Under the pieces are notes generated by a model. It was not told the DNA's origin. It did no database searches and was given only the letters and a program-made list of their open reading frames with translations. Below, piece by piece: positions 1-7,641 of a DNA stretch of 16,084 nt (positions within the stretch are counted from its first letter, which is position 1; each line of letters opens with the position of its first letter). Origin of the DNA: Ruminococcus sp. UBA1828 (lineage in GTDB: Bacteria > Bacillota > Clostridia > Oscillospirales > Ruminococcaceae); NCBI GenBank assembly GCA_002338885.1, contig DDJI01000037.1, forward strand, positions 189 to 16,272. Reading direction: 5' to 3'. The translations under genes were made by a program, and so were the position numbers.

Positions 1-21
1 TCCCAGCTGAGCTAAGCTTCC
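1..21 (-). tRNA. tRNA, 5' end only (rest lies left of the window)
   Basis: The reverse complement reads as a 7-base acceptor strand GGAAGCT, then TA at positions 8-9, then a D-arm start GCTCAGCTGGGA, which is the standard bacterial tRNA 5' pattern. The anticodon is outside the window, so identity cannot be read. The acceptor strand resembles some Clostridia tRNA-Val genes, but that is only a guess. A strong promoter lies directly upstream on the same strand, so this is the first gene of a tRNA unit. Confidence 0.85.
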
Positions 22-28
22 ATGGTGC

Positions 29-49
29 AGTCGCCTTTATCAGGCGACT
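29..49 (-). other. Hairpin in the tRNA 5' leader
   Basis: AGTCGCC at 29-35 and GGCGACT at 43-49 form a perfect 7-bp inverted repeat with a 7-base loop. Counting from the -10 box at 55-60, transcription toward the left should start near 48-49, so the hairpin would be at the very 5' end of the tRNA precursor, about 7 bases before the mature 5' end. It has no T-run after it in either direction, so it is not a normal terminator. Confidence 0.6.
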
Positions 50-54
50 TGATT

Positions 55-83
55 ATTATACACAAAGCATTACCTGTTGTCAA
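55..83 (-). promoter_or_regulatory. Promoter of the tRNA unit
   Basis: On the minus strand a perfect -35 TTGACA (78-83) and a perfect -10 TATAAT (55-60) are separated by exactly 17 bp. This is the full sigma-70/sigma-A consensus, as expected for strong stable-RNA transcription. It lies between the hslO stop codon and the tRNA. Confidence 0.85.
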
Positions 84-115
84 GTGTTTTTTACCGGTGT
101 TTTGCGGTTTTATTT

Positions 116-1048
116 TTACTTATTGTTTTGCTCCCCCGCAGGCGCGTCGGTCTGCTGCATGGCATCTGTCTTTGCTCTCTTTTCCTCGGCAAGCTTTAAA
201 ATTTCGTCACGTGTAAACTTATACGATGTGCCGCAGAAATGACACTTTACCTCCGTCACCTCGTCCTGTGCAAGCTCCTTCAGCTCCTTTTCGCCAAGGC
301 TTTTCAGCACCCTTTGCGTCCTCTCGCGTGAGCAATCGCACTTATAGCTCACGTCAAAGCTGTCGAGCACATTCGGCTTCAAACCGTCCAGCGCAAGCAT
401 TGCAATGCTCTCCGCCGTATGCCCAAGCTCCAGAAGTGTCGTGACGCTTGCCATATTTGATATGTTCTTTTCTATCGTACTTATACATTCGTCTGACGCA
501 AAGGGCAAAAGCTGAATCATAAATCCTCCCGCGCGTTTTACGCTCAAGTCCGGATTTACCAACACGCCCAAGGCGCACACCGTCGGCGTCTGCTCGCTTA
601 CGGCGAAGTAGTTTGTGATATCTTCGGCTATCTCCCCGCTGACAAGCTCGGTTTGACCTATATACGGCTCCTTTAAGCCAAGGTCCTTTACAACGCTTAT
701 TGTGCCGTTTGAGCCGACTGCCCCGCCGACGTCGAGCTTTCCGTTCGGCTTTAGCGGGATTTCAACTATGCATTCATCGCAGCAGCATTTTACGTTGCCC
801 ATCGAGTCCGAAACGGCTGTCATAGTTCCTATAGGTCCTCCGCCGTTCACCCTGACCGTCACGCTGTCGTCCTTATCCTTGAGGCCTATTCCTATAAGTG
901 ACGTTCCCAAGGCAAGCCTTCCCAGTGCAGCCGTTACGACTGCGGATGTGCCATGAATCTTTTCTATCTGCGATACTATATCCGTTCCCTCTATCGCGCT
1001 GCATACGGCCGATGCGTCCTCCGATATAGTCCTTACTATTCTACCCAT
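116..1048 (-). CDS. hslO: Hsp33, redox-regulated holdase chaperone
   Basis: 310 residues, usual for Hsp33, a cytoplasmic chaperone switched on by oxidation that holds unfolding proteins. The C-terminal zinc switch is visible as CDC at 237-239 and CHFC at 269-272, i.e. the CxC and CxxC pairs that bind zinc when reduced. The N-terminal substrate domain has the family signature GKLDVGGAVG at 103-112. Odd point: just before it, where relatives usually have a Gly-Tyr-Val stretch, this protein has CCCDEC at 88-93, four extra cysteines. Start ATG at 1048 is backed by a GAGGT ribosome binding site about 5 bases upstream. It is the last gene of a minus-strand operon, 18 bases after the methyltransferase. 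I see no clear terminator before the tRNA promoter, so some read-through is possible. Confidence 0.95.
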   Translation of the reverse strand: MGRIVRTISEDASAVCSAIEGTDIVSQIEKIHGTSAVVTAALGRLALGTSLIGIGLKDKDDSVTVRVNGGGPIGTMTAVSDSMGNVKCCCDECIVEIPLKPNGKLDVGGAVGSNGTISVVKDLGLKEPYIGQTELVSGEIAEDITNYFAVSEQTPTVCALGVLVNPDLSVKRAGGFMIQLLPFASDECISTIEKNISNMASVTTLLELGHTAESIAMLALDGLKPNVLDSFDVSYKCDCSRERTQRVLKSLGEKELKELAQDEVTEVKCHFCGTSYKFTRDEILKLAEEKRAKTDAMQQTDAPAGEQNNK

Positions 1049-1066
1049 AAATACCTCGCTGATTGA

Positions 1067-1819
1067 TTATTTATTTTTAGGTTTTATTGCTGCGTACAAA
1101 ATTCTCTGAGTTGTATCCTTAGGCGGGTCTGCGCTCAGCCCGTCATACATGCCGGCAAGCTCGAAGCCGCATTCTCTTAAAGCCGCGCACACATCCCGCT
1201 CGGAGTACGCACGCTCTTTAAAGCACTCCGTGAACCTGTCATATCCGCCGCTATTGTCCGGCACAAAGAAATCAAGGGTTATTTCGACGCTTTTATCCTC
1301 GTCGCAATACTCGTTTTGCCAGCCAAGGTACGCCTCATCGCTGTCAAAAATAAACGCGTTATTTGACAGCACCTCTTTGTGCTTATACGGCGTGTTCATG
1401 TCGAACACAAAAAGCCCGCCCTTGGCAAGGCAGGAATAAACCCGCGCAAAGGTCTTTTTCACGTCCGAAAAGCCGTCAAGGTGGTTTAGCCCGTCAAGGC
1501 TTGACACAACCATATCCGCCTTTTCGGGCAGTTTAAGCGCGCGCATATCCATGTTGACCAGCCTTACAAAAAGACCGCTGTCATAGACCTTTGCCGCCGC
1601 TGCGGTGAGCATTTCACAGGACAGATCCACGCCCGTCACGTCATATCCCAGCCTTGCAAGCTCTATGCCAAGGCTTGCCGTGCCGCAGCCCAAATCAACT
1701 AAAGAGCCTCGTTTTAATCCGAGGCTCCCTGCTATTTTGTCCACTCTTTCAGCATACGCCGCATAATCGACGTTTTTAGTAAAAAGGTCATAATACTCGG
1801 CAAAAACGCCGTAGCTCAT
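1067..1819 (-). CDS. Class I SAM-dependent methyltransferase
   Basis: 250 residues with a Rossmann-type methyltransferase fold. Motif I is VDLGCGTAS at 41-49 (SAM binding), followed by VTGVDLS at 61-67, whose Asp65 should contact the ribose hydroxyls of SAM. MDMRAL at 90-95 and VVSSLDGLNHL at 104-114 match the later motifs. The N-terminus (YGVFAEYYDLF) is typical of a group of Clostridia/Bacilli methyltransferases related to YqeM, whose substrate is not known. The start codon overlaps the stop of the upstream regulator gene in an ATGA arrangement (1816-1819), so the two are translationally coupled. The substrate cannot be deduced from the sequence. Confidence 0.85.
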   Translation of the reverse strand: MSYGVFAEYYDLFTKNVDYAAYAERVDKIAGSLGLKRGSLVDLGCGTASLGIELARLGYDVTGVDLSCEMLTAAAAKVYDSGLFVRLVNMDMRALKLPEKADMVVSSLDGLNHLDGFSDVKKTFARVYSCLAKGGLFVFDMNTPYKHKEVLSNNAFIFDSDEAYLGWQNEYCDEDKSVEITLDFFVPDNSGGYDRFTECFKERAYSERDVCAALRECGFELAGMYDGLSADPPKDTTQRILYAAIKPKNK

Positions 1820-2118
1820 TCGTTATTTCCCTTCTTTTTGAGTCTGTTAAAGACTATGGCATATCCGTCGTTTCCGTAGTTTATGGAGCGGTTTACACGG
1901 CTTATCGTGGCAGTTGAGGCTCCGGTCTCGCTCACTATATCGGAATAAACGTGGTGCTCAAAGAGCATTTTTGCCACCTGGTATCTTTGAGAAAGCGATT
2001 TAAGCTCCAAAACCGTGCACAAATCGCCGAAGAAATCATAGCACTCCTCCGGGGTTTCCAAAGCGAGTATGGCGTCAAACAAATTGTCGATGTACTTGTC
2101 TTTCATTTTTGAATTCAT
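1816..2118 (-). CDS. YerC/YecD-family TrpR-like DNA-binding protein
   Basis: 100 residues, the usual size of this small family related to the Trp repressor. A helix-turn-helix is readable around residues 58-78 (YSDIVSETGASTATISRVNR), and the region before it (ELKSLSQRYQVAKML) matches the TrpR-fold pattern. Start ATG at 2118 has a GGAGG about 10 bases upstream, better placed than the next ATG at 2106. It is first in the operon with the methyltransferase and hslO and shares the ATGA overlap with the former. Targets and ligand are unknown; autoregulation of this operon would be a reasonable guess only. Confidence 0.85.
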   Translation of the reverse strand: MNSKMKDKYIDNLFDAILALETPEECYDFFGDLCTVLELKSLSQRYQVAKMLFEHHVYSDIVSETGASTATISRVNRSINYGNDGYAIVFNRLKKKGNNE

Positions 2119-2150
2119 TGATTCGCTGCCTCCGTTTATATCATAGTTAT

Positions 2151-2180
2151 TTTATACCTATAGATATTTTATCACAGCAA
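2151..2180 (-). promoter_or_regulatory. Probable promoter of the yerC-methyltransferase-hslO operon
   Basis: Reading the minus strand, TTGCTG (2175-2180) and TATAAA (2151-2156) are 18 bp apart, about 32 bases before the regulator's start codon. Fit to consensus is fair. The AT-rich surroundings allow other choices, so this is a tentative call. Confidence 0.4.
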
Positions 2181-2351
2181 ATCATAAATGTAAAGCACTA
2201 AAGTGCGGCGCGCGCATGCTTTGTGAATACTGTCTAATTGCGATAACTCGTTTTGTTCATATTTTTATACTAAATGTAATGTATGCACGCTTTAAAAGAA
2301 TGAAACGTTTTCTAAGGCATCCGGCATGGTGGCATGTGGGCGCTATAGCCG
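2181..2351. other. Intergenic stretch between engB and the yerC operon; no gene seen
   Basis: Together with the promoter region to the left, about 230 bases lie between the engB stop and the yerC start. It holds a short inverted repeat GCACTAAAGTGC near 2194-2205 followed by an alternating GC run and GCATGC. No convincing terminator for engB was found: the possible stems lack a T-run. Short reading frames here have no coding signature. Confidence 0.4.
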
Positions 2352-2942
2352 TCACTGCTCGTCCGAGGACACCTCGCGGATTATCTGCCGTATCTCATCG
2401 ACGCCCTCGCCGGTGACTGCCGAAAAGGTCAGTATTGTCAGCTCATCATACATGGGAAGCTCGTCTTTGAGCGCCTCGAGCCTCGCCGTGCGCTCAGACT
2501 TATTCAGCTTATCTGCCTTTGTCAGCACCACGCAAAACGGCGTTTCGCTGTCTATGAGGAAGTTTATCATGGTTATGTCGTCGGCGGTCGGCGGGTGGCG
2601 CATATCGACAAGGGAAAACACCAGGCCTATATCCCGTCCTGCAGCGAAGTAGCCGCCTATAAGCTCCTGCCAGCGCTTTTTTTCGCTTTTTGACACCTTG
2701 GCATAGCCGTATCCCGGAAGATCAACTATAAATATGTCGTCGAGCTTATAAAAGTTTACGGTTTGGGTTTTTCCGGGCACAGAGCTGACCCTTGCGAGGG
2801 CTTTCCTGCCGAAAACCTTATTTATAAGGGAGGATTTGCCCACGTTCGACCTGCCCGCAAACGCTATTTCGAGCTTTTGCGACGGCGGAAGCTGTTCAAA
2901 CCTGCCGTATGAAGAATAAAATTCAGCGTTTCGAAACTCCAT
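2352..2942 (-). CDS. engB: Ribosome biogenesis GTPase EngB (YsxC/YihA)
   Basis: 196 residues, normal for this small GTPase needed in large-subunit ribosome assembly. The GTPase motifs are all present: GRSNVGKSS (G1, about residue 30-38), a conserved Thr near 61 after PGKTQT (G2), DLPGYG (G3, 74-79), TKADK (G4, 141-145) and FSA (G5, 173-175). ATG at 2942 is chosen over the TTG one codon earlier; GGGAG lies 9 bases upstream. The gene begins inside the last 20 bases of lon, so it is in the same transcript and likely coupled. The lonA-engB order is also found in Bacillus. Confidence 0.95.
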   Translation of the reverse strand: MEFRNAEFYSSYGRFEQLPPSQKLEIAFAGRSNVGKSSLINKVFGRKALARVSSVPGKTQTVNFYKLDDIFIVDLPGYGYAKVSKSEKKRWQELIGGYFAAGRDIGLVFSLVDMRHPPTADDITMINFLIDSETPFCVVLTKADKLNKSERTARLEALKDELPMYDELTILTFSAVTGEGVDEIRQIIREVSSDEQ

Positions 2943-5355
2943 CAAGTCTTGCTCCCATCACTTTGTCAGTTCTCTTGAAAACCGCCGGATTTACGTTGAT
3001 TGAGGACTCGTCCGGCTTGACAAGCGCGACGTCCAAAACGTCCTCTATGGTCTCGGCAAACACGAAATTCAAGGATGCTCTGACCTTGTCGTCTATTTCT
3101 TCAAGGTCGGGCTTGTTTGCCGCGGGGATGATGACGGTCTTTATTCCTTCCTTATACGCAGCCATGGTCTTTTCCCTGAGTCCGCCTATGGCAAGCACTC
3201 TTCCGCGAAGGGTTATTTCACCCGTCATGGCGACGTCGGAGCGAACCTTTATCTTAGACAGCTCGGATATTATGCCGGTTGCAAGCGTCACGCCGGCGGA
3301 GGGTCCGTCCTTCGGAACTGCGCCCTCCGGGGCATGTATATGGATGTCCTTTTTAGTGTAGAACTCCTTGTCTATGCCGTACTTTTCGGCAACGCTCCTT
3401 GCATACGTCACCGCAATCTTTGCGCTTTCCTTCATCACGTCTCCTAAGGAGCCGGTCAGCTCAAGCGCGCCCTTGCCGTCTACGGAAAGCACCTCAAGCG
3501 GCATGAGCGTTCCGCCGACAGCCGTCCATGCAAGTCCGTTTACCTCTCCTACCTGCGGCACCTCCGACTTTATATCAGACGTATACTTTCTTATGCCCAA
3601 AAACTTTTCGACGACCTCAGGAGTGACGGTGACCCTTGAGGCGGTCTTTTCCACTATCTCCTTAGCCGCCTTACGGCAGATTGAGGATATGTTTCTCTCA
3701 AGCGTTCTCACGCCCGCCTCTCTTGTGTAGAAATCAATAAGCTCGTAAATGCCCGCATCCGTAAAGCGGAGCTGATTGCCGTTGAGTCCGTTGAGCTTCA
3801 GCTGTTTGCGGACAAGGTGCCTTTTAGCTATTTCAAACTTTTCCTCGCGGGTATAGCTCGGAAGCTCTATTATCTCCATTCTGTCGAGCAAAGGCGGCGC
3901 AACGGTGTCGAGGCTGTTTGCGGTTGTCACGAACAAAACATCGGACAAATCAAACGGCAGCTCTATGTAGTGGTCTCTGAACTCCTTGTTCTGCTCGCTG
4001 TCCAAAACCTCGAGCATTGCGCTTGACGGGTCGCCCCTGAAATCGTTTGCCATCTTGTCTATCTCATCAAGGAGTATCAGCGGGTTTTTGCTCTTTGCCT
4101 GTCTTAAAGCATTTATGATGCGTCCCGGCATTGAACCGATGTATGTTTTCCTGTGTCCGCGTATATCGGACTCGTCGCGTATTCCGCCCAAGGACACCCT
4201 CACATATTTTCTGCCCAGAGCCTCGGCTATCGACTTGCCTATTGATGTTTTTCCCACTCCCGGAGGTCCGACAAGGCAGATTATCTGTCCTTTTACGTCG
4301 GGAGTCAAGGATCTGACAGCCAGCAGCTCAAGTATTCTCTCCTTGACCTTTTTCATGCCGTAATGGTCCTTATCCAGCTGAGCTTTAACCTTGTTTATAT
4401 CAAGGCAATCGGTGGCGTATGTATTCCAGGGCAGCTCCAAAACGGTGTCGAGGTATCCTCTGATAACGGCGGCTTCCTGCGAACCGTATCCGAGCTTTGT
4501 GAGCTTATTTACCTCCGAGACGAGCTTTTCGACGCATTCCTCGTTTAGGTCAAGCTTTGAAATCTTTTCGAGATACTCATATCCCTCTTCTTCGGGGGAC
4601 TCGTCCTCTCCAAGCTCATTTTTTATAACTCGCATTTCCTCGCGCAGGTAGTATTCACGCTGACCCTTTTCTATGGCGGCGTTCACCTTTGACTGAATGT
4701 CGTTTTCTATTGACAGGATGTGCGTCTCCTTGGCGAGTATCGCGGAGAGCGCAACGAGCTTTTCGCTGAGCGTAGGGGCCTCAAGCACCTGCTGTCTGTC
4801 ATCAGTGCTCATTATGACGTTGAAGGCTATGTTTTCATACAGCTTTTCCGGCGTTGCGGAGCGCAAAACGGAGCTTTTAAACTCCTCCGGCATCCTCGGA
4901 ATCACGTTTACATACTCCGAAAACGCCTCCTTGAGCACTCTTACTACTGCCGCAAGCTCCGCTTCTGAGGCCTTTTCCTTGGCAAAGGTCTTCATTATGC
5001 GCACGCCGACATGTATCCCGCTCGAATCTGAGCTGAAGCTTGTCAGCTTGGCTTTATACAGTCCTTCGACCATAACCCTTGTGGTTCCGTCGTTGCCGTT
5101 TACCATCTGCCTTATCTCGCAGACGGTTCCTACGGCGTACACGTCGTTCTTGCCAGGGTCTATGACCGACGAATCCTTTTGGGCGGTCAGAAACACAAGT
5201 CTGTCCTCGTCAAGCGCTTCCCTGAGCGCTGCAAGCGACTTAGGGCGTCTTGCGTCAAATTTCACCACCATTTTAGGGTGGACTATTATATCCCTTGTCG
5301 CGACGCACGGGAGCGTCATTGTTTTAGCTACGTTATTGTTTATCTTAGAAGGCAT
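2923..5355 (-). CDS. lon: ATP-dependent protease Lon (LonA)
   Basis: 810 residues, normal for LonA, which degrades damaged and regulatory proteins in the cytoplasm. In order: N-terminal substrate-binding domain with a central coiled-coil region (about 215-290), AAA+ domain with Walker A GPPGVGKT (363-370), Walker B LILLDEID (426-433), sensor Asn480 and an Arg finger near 492, then the protease domain with Ser686 in PKDGPSAG and Lys729 in the LREKTMAA segment as the Ser-Lys dyad. I chose ATG 5355 because AAGGAG sits 6-7 bases upstream and the protein then begins like other LonA; an in-frame start at 5394 would add 13 residues without a good binding site. It is followed directly by engB with a 20-base overlap and is divergent from lepA. 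No CtsR or CIRCE heat-shock box was seen upstream. Confidence 0.97.
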   Translation of the reverse strand: MPSKINNNVAKTMTLPCVATRDIIVHPKMVVKFDARRPKSLAALREALDEDRLVFLTAQKDSSVIDPGKNDVYAVGTVCEIRQMVNGNDGTTRVMVEGLYKAKLTSFSSDSSGIHVGVRIMKTFAKEKASEAELAAVVRVLKEAFSEYVNVIPRMPEEFKSSVLRSATPEKLYENIAFNVIMSTDDRQQVLEAPTLSEKLVALSAILAKETHILSIENDIQSKVNAAIEKGQREYYLREEMRVIKNELGEDESPEEEGYEYLEKISKLDLNEECVEKLVSEVNKLTKLGYGSQEAAVIRGYLDTVLELPWNTYATDCLDINKVKAQLDKDHYGMKKVKERILELLAVRSLTPDVKGQIICLVGPPGVGKTSIGKSIAEALGRKYVRVSLGGIRDESDIRGHRKTYIGSMPGRIINALRQAKSKNPLILLDEIDKMANDFRGDPSSAMLEVLDSEQNKEFRDHYIELPFDLSDVLFVTTANSLDTVAPPLLDRMEIIELPSYTREEKFEIAKRHLVRKQLKLNGLNGNQLRFTDAGIYELIDFYTREAGVRTLERNISSICRKAAKEIVEKTASRVTVTPEVVEKFLGIRKYTSDIKSEVPQVGEVNGLAWTAVGGTLMPLEVLSVDGKGALELTGSLGDVMKESAKIAVTYARSVAEKYGIDKEFYTKKDIHIHAPEGAVPKDGPSAGVTLATGIISELSKIKVRSDVAMTGEITLRGRVLAIGGLREKTMAAYKEGIKTVIIPAANKPDLEEIDDKVRASLNFVFAETIEDVLDVALVKPDESSINVNPAVFKRTDKVMGARLDGVSKR

Positions 5356-5423
5356 ACAGATCTCCTTTATGCATTTTGTCTTTATCGAAATCATGTCACT
5401 GTCATATGTACGATTACGAGGTT

Positions 5424-5452
5424 ATTATATCAAACGACATTTGTTTATGCAA
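5424..5452 (-). promoter_or_regulatory. Promoter of lon-engB
   Basis: Minus strand: -35 TTGCAT (5447-5452), 17-bp spacer, -10 TATAAT (5424-5429), preceded by TGA, which makes an extended -10. This leaves a leader of about 60 bases before the lon start at 5355. Confidence 0.75.
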
Positions 5453-5524
5453 TAGCAATTCTATTTCCAAGTGGGATACCGATAATTTTCATCATTTCAT
5501 CATGAAGCTGCCACGCGCGCCGTG

Positions 5525-5553
5525 TTTACATCATATAAAAAATGTGATATACT
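5525..5553 (+). promoter_or_regulatory. Promoter of lepA
   Basis: -35 TTTACA (5525-5530), 17-bp spacer, -10 TATACT (5548-5553), again preceded by TGA as in an extended -10. Predicted start near 5560, about 56 bases before the lepA ATG. Confidence 0.75.
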
Positions 5554-5615
5554 GTTTTTAATTATGCTGAGCAAAGAACTTGGCTTTATTTTATTTTGGA
5601 GGAACGAAGCACGCA

Positions 5616-7415
5616 ATGGATCAGCAAAACATAAGAAACTTCTGCATCATCGCGCATATAGACCACGGAAAGTCAACGCTTGCCGACAGGATACTTGAGC
5701 TGACCGAAACGGTGGCAAAAAGGGACATGTCGGATCAGCTGCTTGACAACATGGACATAGAGCGCGAGCGAGGCATAACCATAAAGGCGAGGGCGGTCAG
5801 GCTCAGCTACCACGCAAAAAACGGCGAGACATATGTGTTCAATCTCATCGACACCCCCGGTCACGTTGACTTTAACTACGAGGTGTCGAGGTCGCTTGCT
5901 GCGTGCGAGGGCGCGATACTCGTTGTAGACGCCTCTCAGGGAATAGAGGCTCAGACACTTGCAAACACCTATCTTGCGATCGAGCACGACCTTGAGGTTC
6001 TGCCCGTCATAAACAAAATCGACCTTCCCAGCGCGAACCCCGACGCCGCAATAGATGAAATAGAAAACGTCATAGGCCTGCCCGCAAAGGATGCGCCGAG
6101 GATATCCGCCAAGATGGGAATAAACATTGAGGAAGTTTTGGAGCGCGTCACAACCGACATACCCGCTCCCAAGGGCGACCCCGACGCTCCGCTCAAATGC
6201 CTTGTCTTTGACAGCTACTACGACTCGTACAAGGGCGTAATAATATATGTTCGAGTGATGGACGGAACGCTCAAAGTCGGCGACACGATAAAGCTCATGG
6301 CGACCGGCGCGGAGTTTCAAACGGTTGAAGTGGGATATATGGGAGCTACGGAGCTTATCCCGTCCGGAGTGCTCAAGGCGGGCGAAGTCGGATATATAAC
6401 CGCGTCGATAAAGAGCATACGCGACACCAAGGTAGGCGACACCGTCACAAGCGCGGAGCGCCCCTGTGAGCATGCGCTGCCCGGCTACAGAAACGTAAAC
6501 CCGATGGTCTATTCGGGAATATACCCCGCCGACGGCGCAAAATACGGCGATCTTCGGGATGCTTTGGAAAAGCTTCAGCTAAACGATGCCTCCCTGAGCT
6601 TTGAACCGGAGACGTCGGTTGCATTGGGATTCGGATTCCGCTGCGGATTTTTGGGTCTTTTGCACATGGAGATAATACAGGAAAGGCTTGAGAGAGAGTA
6701 CAACCTCGACCTGATAACCACTGCGCCGTCCGTAATATACCGTGTGACCCTGAACTCCGGCGAGGTAAAGTACATCGACAACCCGACGAATTATCCCGAC
6801 CCGTCTCTTATCAAGCTTGCCGAAGAGCCGATAATAAACGCACACGTATTCTCACCGAGCGAGTTTGTTGGAAACATCATGGAGCTGTGCCAGGAGCGCA
6901 GAGGCGTGTTCAAGGACATGAAGTACATCGACAGCACGCGTGTGGACATACACTACGAGCTGCCGCTCAACGAAGTTATATACGATTTCTTTGACACGCT
7001 CAAATCCCGCACCCGCGGATACGCATCTTACGATTACGAGATGGCAGGATATGCCCCGAGCAAGCTTGTAAAGCTCGACCTGCTTTTAAACGGCGAGGTT
7101 GTCGATGCGCTGTCCTTTATTGTCCACGCCGACAGGGCGTATGCAAGGGGCAGAAAGCTGTGCGAAAACTTAAAGGAGAACATACCGCGCCAACTCTTTG
7201 AGGTGCCAATACAGGCGGCCATAGGCGGAAAGATAATTGCACGTGAAACGGTCAAGGCGTACCGCAAGGACGTTTTGGCAAAGTGCTACGGCGGAGATGT
7301 GACGAGAAAAAAGAAGCTGCTTGAAAAGCAGAAGGAAGGCAAGAAGAAGATGAGAAAGCTCGGAACGGTTGAAGTGCCGCCGGAGGCTTTCATGAGCGTT
7401 TTAAAGCTTGATTGA
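5616..7415 (+). CDS. lepA: Translation elongation factor 4 (LepA)
   Basis: 599 residues, the standard length of LepA/EF4, a ribosome-associated GTPase. The G domain shows AHIDHGKST (13-21), the G2 segment ERGITIK (51-57), DTPGH (79-83) and NKID (133-136). The C-terminal domain unique to LepA is intact, ending with the Lys-rich [20 protein letters not shown] stretch and a final VPPEAFM block. ATG 5616 gives the usual N-terminus; GGAGGA lies 12 bases upstream, a slightly long spacing. In many Firmicutes hemW follows lepA directly; here two other genes and a strand switch lie between them. Confidence 0.97.
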   Translation: MDQQNIRNFCIIAHIDHGKSTLADRILELTETVAKRDMSDQLLDNMDIERERGITIKARAVRLSYHAKNGETYVFNLIDTPGHVDFNYEVSRSLAACEGAILVVDASQGIEAQTLANTYLAIEHDLEVLPVINKIDLPSANPDAAIDEIENVIGLPAKDAPRISAKMGINIEEVLERVTTDIPAPKGDPDAPLKCLVFDSYYDSYKGVIIYVRVMDGTLKVGDTIKLMATGAEFQTVEVGYMGATELIPSGVLKAGEVGYITASIKSIRDTKVGDTVTSAERPCEHALPGYRNVNPMVYSGIYPADGAKYGDLRDALEKLQLNDASLSFEPETSVALGFGFRCGFLGLLHMEIIQERLEREYNLDLITTAPSVIYRVTLNSGEVKYIDNPTNYPDPSLIKLAEEPIINAHVFSPSEFVGNIMELCQERRGVFKDMKYIDSTRVDIHYELPLNEVIYDFFDTLKSRTRGYASYDYEMAGYAPSKLVKLDLLLNGEVVDALSFIVHADRAYARGRKLCENLKENIPRQLFEVPIQAAIGGKIIARETVKAYRKDVLAKCYGGDVTRKKKLLEKQKEGKKKMRKLGTVEVPPEAFMSVLKLD

Positions 7416-7577
7416 CGCTGCGCATGAAACACATGCGCAAAACCGCCCGGAGTGCCGTGCGGCGAAAGCGGCGCGCCTCATTTAACATTCCGACGAGGCT
7501 ACCGCATGCCAAAGCGGGTTTTGCATGCAAAACGACTCTCGGATTTATTAAAATTCGGTTTCAAATCGGCAATCAGG
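7416..7577. other. Hairpin-rich intergenic region after lepA
   Basis: Three inverted repeats follow the lepA stop: TGCGCATG 7419-7426 with CATGCGCA 7432-7439 (perfect 8 bp, 5-base loop); CCGC-C-CGG 7443-7450 with CCG-T-GCGG 7455-7462 (7 bp, one mismatch); and CCGACGAG 7490-7497 with CTCTCGG 7536-7542 (one bulge), which encloses two GCATGC copies that can also pair. A perfect 16-bp palindrome GTTTTGCATGCAAAAC is at 7518-7533. None is followed by a proper T-run, so a rho-independent terminator is not certain; a structured 3' end is the simplest reading. No open frame of interest. Confidence 0.5.
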
Positions 7578-7606
7578 TTGCTTTTTAAGACTTGCGATTG
7601 TATAAT
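7578..7606 (+). promoter_or_regulatory. Promoter of the membrane protein gene
   Basis: TTGCTT (7578-7583), 17-bp spacer, TATAAT (7601-7606). The predicted start is about 30 bases before the GTG start codon at 7642. A second TATAAT at 7612-7617 has no well-spaced -35. Confidence 0.65.
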
Positions 7607-7641
7607 CTGTATATAATCTAAACGGAAAGGAGCACGGCAAG

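Noticed and set aside
93..117. Possible plus-strand terminator (ACCG...CGGT then T-rich)
   Set aside because: Only a 4-bp stem, and no plus-strand gene ends here.
2300..2315. Possible CcpA cre site around TGAAACGTTTTC
   Set aside because: The spacing is one base short of the cre consensus and it is downstream of engB rather than at a promoter.
2216..2416. Small plus-strand frame across the engB 3' end
   Set aside because: No ribosome binding site, Arg-rich shadow composition, and overlap with the conserved engB C-terminus.
4697..5455. Long open frame (252 codons) on the plus strand opposite lon
   Set aside because: It is the antisense shadow of a fully conserved lon gene, is rich in Ser/Leu as expected from such shadows, and runs into the lon promoter. 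No protein family is recognisable.
5673..6473. Long open frame (266 codons) on the minus strand opposite lepA
   Set aside because: Antisense shadow of lepA; the amino acid composition is not protein-like and the sense frame has every LepA motif.
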